Positions 59,273 through 64,000 of a stretch of DNA of 64,000 nucleotides are shown piece after piece (position 1 is the first letter of the stretch; the number at the start of each line of letters is the position of its first letter). A program made the position numbers and the translations under genes. A model generated the notes under the pieces. The model had not been told where the DNA came from. It saw only the letters and a program-made list of their open reading frames with translations, and did no database searches. Source of the DNA: Streptomyces sp. H39-S7 (lineage in GTDB: Bacteria; Actinomycetota; Actinomycetes; Streptomycetales; Streptomycetaceae); contig NZ_JAPVLU010000009.1 of the NCBI RefSeq assembly GCF_027158205.1, forward strand, positions 62,001 to 126,000, in the 5' to 3' direction.

Positions 59273-60631
59273 ATGCAGCACCAACTCGTCATCGGCAACG
59301 CCACCACCGAGTACACCTACGGGCGTTCGCTGGACAGCTTCCCCACCAAGACCCTCAACACCCGGCACGCCGAGTCCGCGCGCACCGCGTGGCTCCTGCG
59401 GGACGGCGACGCCATGGTGACCGAACGGCCGCTGACGGACGGGTTCGCCGCCTACCTCGGCCGTACGCTCGGGCTGGACCTGGACTCCATCACCTTCCTC
59501 ACCCACGACAAGGAAGCGTCCGGCTCCCAGTTCCTGGACGGCGCCAGCCTGCTCGAGCCCGGCCTTGTCAAGCAGCTGAGCGACGTCGTCGGCCCGGACT
59601 GGAAGGTCGTGCCGTACATCCACGACCGCACGATCGCGACCCTCGGCCGCCGGCTGGGCCTCGACGACCGCGCCAACCCGCCGTTCTTCGCCCAGGGCGG
59701 CAGCGACATCTTCAACAGCAAGGCGTTCTTCCGCGCCTGGACCAGCGGGCTGGGCGCACCCGTGGCCGCGGGCCAGGTGACCCGCAACCGGGCGGCGACG
59801 GCGCAGGCCGTGGCCGAACTGCTGCCGGTGACCGGATCGGTGATCGTCAAGCAGGACTTCAGCGCCAGCGGCTACGGCAACGTGCTGTTCACCACGGACG
59901 GCGACACGCCCGGCATCGGCGTGTCCGGCACCCACGTGGTGGATGACGGCGTCGGGGTGGACGAGTTGTTCGCCCTGCTGTCGGAGTCCTTCCCCGCCGT
60001 CGACCAGGTCCGTGACTTCCCCGACGGCCTGCGCCCGTGCGAGGCGGTGGTGGAGGTCTACTACGCCAACAGCCTGACGTTCTACAGCGAGGTGGACATC
60101 CCGGAGCCGGATGCCGAACCGACCGTCCTGAACTGGGGGCTCATGCGGATGGAGCCGACCTGGAACGGGTTCGTGATCCCCTCGCCCGACCTGTCCGGCA
60201 CAGCCGAGGCCGAGATGCTCTCCTGGTCCGTGGAGATGGCGGCGTACCTGCAGCGGACCGGCTACCGGGGCCTGCTCAACTGCGACTCCATCCTCACCCC
60301 GGACGGCCGGATGCTCTTCAGCGAGGTCAACGCACGGGTCGGCGGCTGCACCCACGTCCACCACGCGGCGGCCCGGCTGCTGGGCGACGACTACCTGCGG
60401 CACTACACGCTGCGGACCCGCAACAACCTGCCCTGCGCCGACTTCACGGCGCTTGCCAAGATCATCGACGATGACGATCTGCTCGGGTCAGGACCGGCCG
60501 GAGGCTGCGGCGCGCTGCTGCTGGTGGACGACACCACGTACAACCACGTCGTGCAGTACCTGGCCTACGGGGACACCCCGCAGAAGGCCCGAGCCGCGGA
60601 GGAGCGCCTGGTCGCACTCGCGACCGGCTGA
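59273..60631 (+). CDS. PGM1-type ATP-grasp amide/peptide ligase
   Basis: The protein has 452 aa. An N-terminal pre-ATP-grasp part (VIGNATTEYTYGRSLDSFPT) precedes an ATP-grasp domain: GSVIVKQDFSASGYGNVLF (ATP-binding Lys and Gly-rich loop), VVEVYYANSLTFYSEVDI, and metal-binding GRMLFSEVNARVGGCTHVHH. This is the layout of the peptide ligase PGM1 of pheganomycin biosynthesis, which joins a non-proteinogenic amino acid to a peptide or amino acid through an acyl phosphate. Here it would make the final amide bond of the pathway. It is the last gene of the operon and ends in a palindromic terminator. Confidence 0.88.
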   Translation: MQHQLVIGNATTEYTYGRSLDSFPTKTLNTRHAESARTAWLLRDGDAMVTERPLTDGFAAYLGRTLGLDLDSITFLTHDKEASGSQFLDGASLLEPGLVKQLSDVVGPDWKVVPYIHDRTIATLGRRLGLDDRANPPFFAQGGSDIFNSKAFFRAWTSGLGAPVAAGQVTRNRAATAQAVAELLPVTGSVIVKQDFSASGYGNVLFTTDGDTPGIGVSGTHVVDDGVGVDELFALLSESFPAVDQVRDFPDGLRPCEAVVEVYYANSLTFYSEVDIPEPDAEPTVLNWGLMRMEPTWNGFVIPSPDLSGTAEAEMLSWSVEMAAYLQRTGYRGLLNCDSILTPDGRMLFSEVNARVGGCTHVHHAAARLLGDDYLRHYTLRTRNNLPCADFTALAKIIDDDDLLGSGPAGGCGALLLVDDTTYNHVVQYLAYGDTPQKARAAEERLVALATG

Positions 60632-60648
60632 ACCCCGGCCGGCCGGGG
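60631..60648. terminator. Bidirectional palindromic terminator
   Basis: ACCCCGGCCGGCCGGGGT is a perfect 18-bp palindrome starting at the ligase stop, facing the convergent CGNR-type gene. Confidence 0.6.
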
Positions 60649-60696
60649 TCAGGCGCCGCGGCCCGGTGCACCGCCGCGTGTGCCGGCCGCGGGCGG

Positions 60697-61236
60697 TCAG
60701 GATCCGGCGGCGGCCGACCGGCGCGAGCGCATCGCCGTGACCTTGGCGATGCTGCCGCAGGCGCGTCCGGTACTGCCCGCGTACATGCTGCACCACACGC
60801 GGGAGTTGTTCCGCGACTGGTCGTAGAAGACCCAGCGGCAGTCCGGGCAGGCACGCAGCCGGCTCCAGCGCCGGTCCGTCACCAGCCAGGCGGCCAACCG
60901 CAGGATCTCCTCCACCGGGGTGTCGGCTCCGCTCAGCACGAGGGCGCCCTCCTCGATGCGGGCCGTCTGCGGGTAGCGCGACAGCCACCCGTCGAGCCGT
61001 CCCGACCCGCGCTCCTCGACGTCGGCCCGCAGGTCGTCGCGCAGCCGGGCCAACTCGGCGCCGGCCTTGCGGCCGTGCGGGGCGGAGATACGGCCGAACA
61101 GCCGCTGCCAGGACATCACGTCCGCGGTCAGGGCGGGCAGCGCGTCGGTCAGGGCCCGGGTGTCGTTGGGGATCGACAAGGTGTTGAGAAAGTGACGCAG
61201 TTCCTCGACCTCGGCGGCCACCGTAGTCGGTTTCAT
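60697..61236 (-). CDS. CGNR-type zinc-finger regulator with altered motif
   Basis: The protein has 179 aa. The N-terminal ~110 residues are the helical ABATE-like ligand domain; the C-terminal part is the CGNR zinc finger, with CPDCRWVFYDQSRNNSRVWC and then CGSIAKVTAMRSRR. The four zinc cysteines are present, but the name-giving CGNR is CGSI and the spacing before it is longer (SMYAGSTGRACGS). It is probably a transcription factor for the flanking operon and the divergent exporter. Confidence 0.85.
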   Translation of the reverse strand: MKPTTVAAEVEELRHFLNTLSIPNDTRALTDALPALTADVMSWQRLFGRISAPHGRKAGAELARLRDDLRADVEERGSGRLDGWLSRYPQTARIEEGALVLSGADTPVEEILRLAAWLVTDRRWSRLRACPDCRWVFYDQSRNNSRVWCSMYAGSTGRACGSIAKVTAMRSRRSAAAGS

Positions 61237-61340
61237 GTTCCAACTCTATTGTCCCGGCGCCGCGTCGGCTCCCTCCCTGCAACGGGAGGGGCCGGCGCCG
61301 CGGCCGGCCCGACCAGGAAACCACAGGTGGTCACCCGTGG

Positions 61341-61361
61341 AGAACACTGAGAACACAGAAC
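61341..61361 (+). repeat. Short tandem repeats before the exporter gene
   Basis: AGAACAC occurs twice, with a third partial AGAAC, in the divergent gap between the CGNR-type regulator and the MFS gene; TATACC follows at 61363-61368. They may be regulator sites. Confidence 0.4.
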
Positions 61362-61378
61362 GTATACCCTCTATTTCC

Positions 61379-62692
61379 ATGACCGGTAACCTCTCCACCG
61401 GCCGCCAGACGGCCGACACAGAAGAAACCGACGAGTCGGAACGTGATGCGGCGGCCACCGGACCGCCCGCGGAGGGCAAGGGCGCCGGCTACCGCCAAGT
61501 GCTGGCCCTGCCCGCCCACTCGACCTGGTACGCCGCCGCCGCGATGGTCCGCGCACCCGTGGTGATGGCCCCGCTCGCCCTGGTCTTCGTCGGCTACAGC
61601 ACCGGCTCCTTCGCCGCCGGCGGCATCCTGGCCGCCGCCCACGCCCTGGGCGAGGCCGCCGCCGCGCCGCTGATGGGCCGGTTGTTCGACACCCGCCCGT
61701 TCGTCCGCCAGTTACGGCTCAGCCTGGTCGCGGAGGCGATCGCCTTCACACTGCTGGCGGTGTTCATGACGGACGCCCCGCTCCCCGTACTGATCGCCCT
61801 GGCCGCACTGGCCGGCGGCTCGGCGGCAGGCGCCCCCGGCGGGATGCGGGCCCAACTGTCGACCACCACCCCCGCAGACCTGCGGCCTACCGCACTGAGC
61901 TTGGAGAGCTCCCTCAGCCAGACGGTGTGGGCCGTCTCCCCACCGCTGGTCTCCCTGCTCTACGTGCAACTGACCGCGCGCGGCGCCCTGCTCGCCATCG
62001 CGCTGATCGCCGTCACACCCGTGCTCTTCGCCGGCCGCATCGCCCACAGCGACCGCCACACCAGCGCGACGGCCACCGCACAGAACGCGATGCCCACCAG
62101 GCAGGTGCTGCGACTGGCCTGGCCCACCGCGCTGCTGTCCGCGTCGATCATGTTCCTCATCGGGACCGTCGACGTGCTGCTGCCGGCCCGGCTGACGGAG
62201 ACCGGCAGCGGGCCGGCGCTCGCCGGACCGGTGATGACGGCCTTCGCGGTCGCCAGCGTGCTGGCCGGACTCGTCTACGGCCTGCGGCGCTGGCCAGGCA
62301 CCCCGCGCGTCCAGTCGCTGGCCCTGCTGCTCGCGATGGCCGCCGCGTTCACCACCCCGGCGCTGATGACCCATCCGCTGGCGTTCGCCGCCGCGTTCGC
62401 GGTCGGCGGCCTGTTCTTCAGCCCCCTGATGGTGATCAGGAACGTCACCCTCCAGGACCGCCTGCCGCAGCGGGCGTGGGCCACCGGCTTCTCGCTCCTC
62501 TACGCCGCCGGCGGACTGGGCTACGGTGCCGCCGGGCTGATGTCGGCGGCCATGCTGCGGGTGGTCAGCGCCGGCGAGACCTTCGCGGTGTGCACGGCTG
62601 TCACCGCTGCCATCGGCCTGGCATCGCTCGTCGCGGAGCGCGGGCGCGCGGCGGCGGCGCCGGCCGACGCTGTCGAGCCGGAGCAGGCCTGA
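61379..62692 (+). CDS. MFS transporter, probable product exporter
   Basis: The protein has 437 aa from ATG 61379; GTG 61337 is an alternative. About 12 membrane helices follow a hydrophilic N-terminus of about 40 residues. The loop GRLFDTRPFVRQL and the repeat organisation fit the major facilitator superfamily. It is divergent from the CGNR-type regulator at the end of the biosynthetic operon, so it is the best candidate for exporting its product or giving self-resistance. Its stop lies 15 nt from the convergent pcaV-like gene. Confidence 0.88.
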   Translation: MTGNLSTGRQTADTEETDESERDAAATGPPAEGKGAGYRQVLALPAHSTWYAAAAMVRAPVVMAPLALVFVGYSTGSFAAGGILAAAHALGEAAAAPLMGRLFDTRPFVRQLRLSLVAEAIAFTLLAVFMTDAPLPVLIALAALAGGSAAGAPGGMRAQLSTTTPADLRPTALSLESSLSQTVWAVSPPLVSLLYVQLTARGALLAIALIAVTPVLFAGRIAHSDRHTSATATAQNAMPTRQVLRLAWPTALLSASIMFLIGTVDVLLPARLTETGSGPALAGPVMTAFAVASVLAGLVYGLRRWPGTPRVQSLALLLAMAAAFTTPALMTHPLAFAAAFAVGGLFFSPLMVIRNVTLQDRLPQRAWATGFSLLYAAGGLGYGAAGLMSAAMLRVVSAGETFAVCTAVTAAIGLASLVAERGRAAAAPADAVEPEQA

Positions 62693-62707
62693 CCCGTCGG
62701 GCACGGC

Positions 62708-63175
62708 CTACTGGGGCTGGGGCAGCGGGGACTCCGCGGGGGCGCGGAGTCCCTCCGCGGCGTCCGAGACGCGGCGGATCAGCTGCAGGAACAGGACCTG
62801 CTCCTCGGCGGACAGCGGGGCGAGGAAGACCTGGTTCATCCGGGCCGTACGCACCGTCAGCCTGCGGTGCGTACGGCTGCCCTCGTCGGTGAGTCGCAGC
62901 AGGAAGCGGCGGCCGTCCTCGGCATCGCGGACCTTGTCCAGCAGGCCGCGGGAGTTGAGCCGGCTGATGACCTCGGCGATGGTGGAGCGGTCCAGGCCGA
63001 CCCGCTCGCCCACGGTCCGCTGATCGAGGCCGGGCTCGGCGGTGAGCGCGTTGAGCACACCGAACTGCGGGGAGGTGATCTCCTCGGAGACCATCGCGGT
63101 CCACAGCAGATGATGCGCCTGCTGCAGGCGCCGGGCCAGGTGCCCCGGGTGGGTGGTCAGGTCGACCGCGGCCAT
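62708..63175 (-). CDS. pcaV: PcaV-like MarR regulator of the beta-ketoadipate pathway
   Basis: The protein has 155 aa from ATG 63175 with AAAGGGAG upstream. The winged helix is LDQRTVGERVGLDRSTIAEV, then RLNSRGLLDKVRDAEDGRRF. The N-terminus MAAVDLTTHPGHLARR places Arg at position 15, the residue known to contact protocatechuate in S. coelicolor PcaV. It is divergent from a CoA-transferase subunit gene, as PcaV is from pcaI. Two matching palindromes lie in the gap. It likely represses pca genes until protocatechuate binds. Confidence 0.88.
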   Translation of the reverse strand: MAAVDLTTHPGHLARRLQQAHHLLWTAMVSEEITSPQFGVLNALTAEPGLDQRTVGERVGLDRSTIAEVISRLNSRGLLDKVRDAEDGRRFLLRLTDEGSRTHRRLTVRTARMNQVFLAPLSAEEQVLFLQLIRRVSDAAEGLRAPAESPLPQPQ

Positions 63176-63195
63176 AGCGCTCCCTTTGCATTTCG

Positions 63196-63207
63196 TTGGT
63201 GCACTGA
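63196..63207. promoter_or_regulatory. PcaV operator, pcaV-proximal copy
   Basis: TTGGTGCACTGA matches the distal palindrome at ten of twelve positions and lies 21 nt upstream of the pcaV start. Confidence 0.55.
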
Positions 63208-63327
63208 GGATAACTCGGCAAACTCCTCCCCGTCCCGCGTCTCGCCGAGGCCACTGCCTGCGTATTTTATGGTTGATATTGACGGTCGGTCCGCCGAGTG
63301 CCAGCATGGCGACGCCTGAGATAATAG

Positions 63328-63339
63328 TCAGTGCACTGA
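63328..63339. promoter_or_regulatory. PcaV operator, pcaI-proximal copy
   Basis: TCAGTGCACTGA is a perfect palindrome directly after a TAATAG -10-like element (63323-63328), so it would cover the transcription start of the CoA-transferase operon. Confidence 0.65.
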
Positions 63340-63381
63340 GCATCTGAGGGTGTGAGCCCTTGGAGACCGGAGGCTTCTCGC

Positions 63382-64000
63382 ATGGACAAGGTGGTCGCCG
63401 GCGCCGCTGAGGCGGTGGCCGACGCCCGGGACGGGGCGACCTTCGCGGTCGGTGGCTTCGGGCTGAGCGGTGTTCCCAACGTGCTGATCGCCGCACTGCA
63501 CGAGCTGGGCGTGGCGGACCTGGGCGTGGTGTCCAACAACTGCGGAGCGATGGACGCCGGGCTGGCCGTCCTGCTGTCCGCAGGGCGCATCTCCCGCGTG
63601 ACCGGGTCCTACATCGGCGCCAACAAGGAGTTCGCCCGCCAGTACCTCGGCGGCGAACTGGAGGTCGAGATGATCCCCCAGGGCACGCTTGCCGAACGGC
63701 TGCGCGCCGGCGGGTGCGGGATCCCGGCCTTCTACACCCCGGCGGGGGTCGGCACCCAGGTCGCCGACGGCGGACTGCCCTGGCGCTACGACGGGAGGGG
63801 CGGCGTCGCGGTGGCGTCCCCGCCCAAGGAGGTACGTGTCTTCGACGGCACCGAGTACGTCCTGGAACACGCCATCCGTACCGACTTCGCGCTGGTGCGC
63901 GCGGCCAAGGGCGACCGGCACGGGAACCTCGTCTTCAGCAAGGCCGGCCGGAACTTCAACCCCCTGGCGGCGATGGCCGGGAAGGTGACGATCGCCGAGG
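63382..64000 (+). CDS. pcaI: 3-oxoadipate CoA-transferase subunit A (partial at window end)
   Basis: The first 206 codons are seen from ATG 63382 (MDKVVAGAAEAVADARDGAT); the gene runs off the window. CoA-transferase family I alpha-subunit features are FAVGGFGLSGVPNVLIAAL, VSNNCGAMDAGL, GSYIGANKEFARQYLGGELE and PQGTLAERLRAGG. It activates 3-oxoadipate with succinyl-CoA together with a beta subunit expected downstream. The assignment to pcaI rather than a general 3-oxoacid transferase rests on the divergent PcaV-like gene. Confidence 0.85.
   Translation, partial: MDKVVAGAAEAVADARDGATFAVGGFGLSGVPNVLIAALHELGVADLGVVSNNCGAMDAGLAVLLSAGRISRVTGSYIGANKEFARQYLGGELEVEMIPQGTLAERLRAGGCGIPAFYTPAGVGTQVADGGLPWRYDGRGGVAVASPPKEVRVFDGTEYVLEHAIRTDFALVRAAKGDRHGNLVFSKAGRNFNPLAAMAGKVTIAE

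Overview
The window looks like chromosome from a Streptomyces-like actinomycete. Third codon positions are almost all G or C. GTG starts and ATGA/GTGA translational overlaps are frequent, several genes start without a leader, and there is a chaplin, DUF5709, PRC-barrel, RsbW-type and SpoIIE-type gene set typical of Streptomycetaceae. No rRNA, tRNA, CRISPR array, insertion sequence or phage genes were seen.

Layout. 0-9.6 kb holds small regulator/enzyme pairs: imine reductase/MerR, AraC/MBL hydrolase, hydrolase/AraC, CMD protein/TetR, monooxygenase-like/TetR and a GNAT. Operators can be read directly in most of the divergent gaps. 9.7-18.1 kb is a xylan locus: a secreted GH10-CBM2 xylanase, a LacI repressor (BxlR type), a xylobiose ABC importer (bxlEFG) and a GH3 beta-xylosidase (bxlA). 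Xylanase and bxlE carry the same promoter/operator layout. 18.2-22 kb is a signalling group (HTH-REC protein, CHASE3-type histidine kinase, REC-SpoIIE phosphatase). 22-29 kb has a frameshifted Lrp/AsnC gene, an asparagine synthetase with an atypical thiolase, an ATP-dependent ligase and decayed gene fragments. 29-35.5 kb has transketolase, a Rho_N protein, DUF5709, a chaplin, an RsbW-like ATPase and further remnants.

35.7-45.3 kb contains TetR/hydrolase, YrhB, MarR/NmrA and DUF4097-like genes, a heterodimeric ABC exporter with one degenerate ATP site, and a ROK kinase. 45.3-54.4 kb is a beta-mannan locus: ROK kinase, lipoprotein and permeases, GH2 beta-mannosidase, LacI regulator and a secreted GH26 mannanase. 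It parallels the xylan locus in logic (secreted endo-enzyme, oligosaccharide import, intracellular exo-glycosidase, LacI control).

55.1-62.7 kb is the most novel part. It is a tight five-gene operon of KASIII-like enzyme, class III aminotransferase, acyl-CoA dehydrogenase, FlK-like hotdog thioesterase and PGM1-type ATP-grasp amide ligase, followed by a divergent CGNR-type regulator and an MFS exporter. I read it as a compact biosynthetic cluster for a small amino-acid- or amine-containing amide that I cannot match to a known product. The right edge enters the beta-ketoadipate pathway: a PcaV-like MarR regulator divergent from the first CoA-transferase gene (pcaI), which is cut by the window end.
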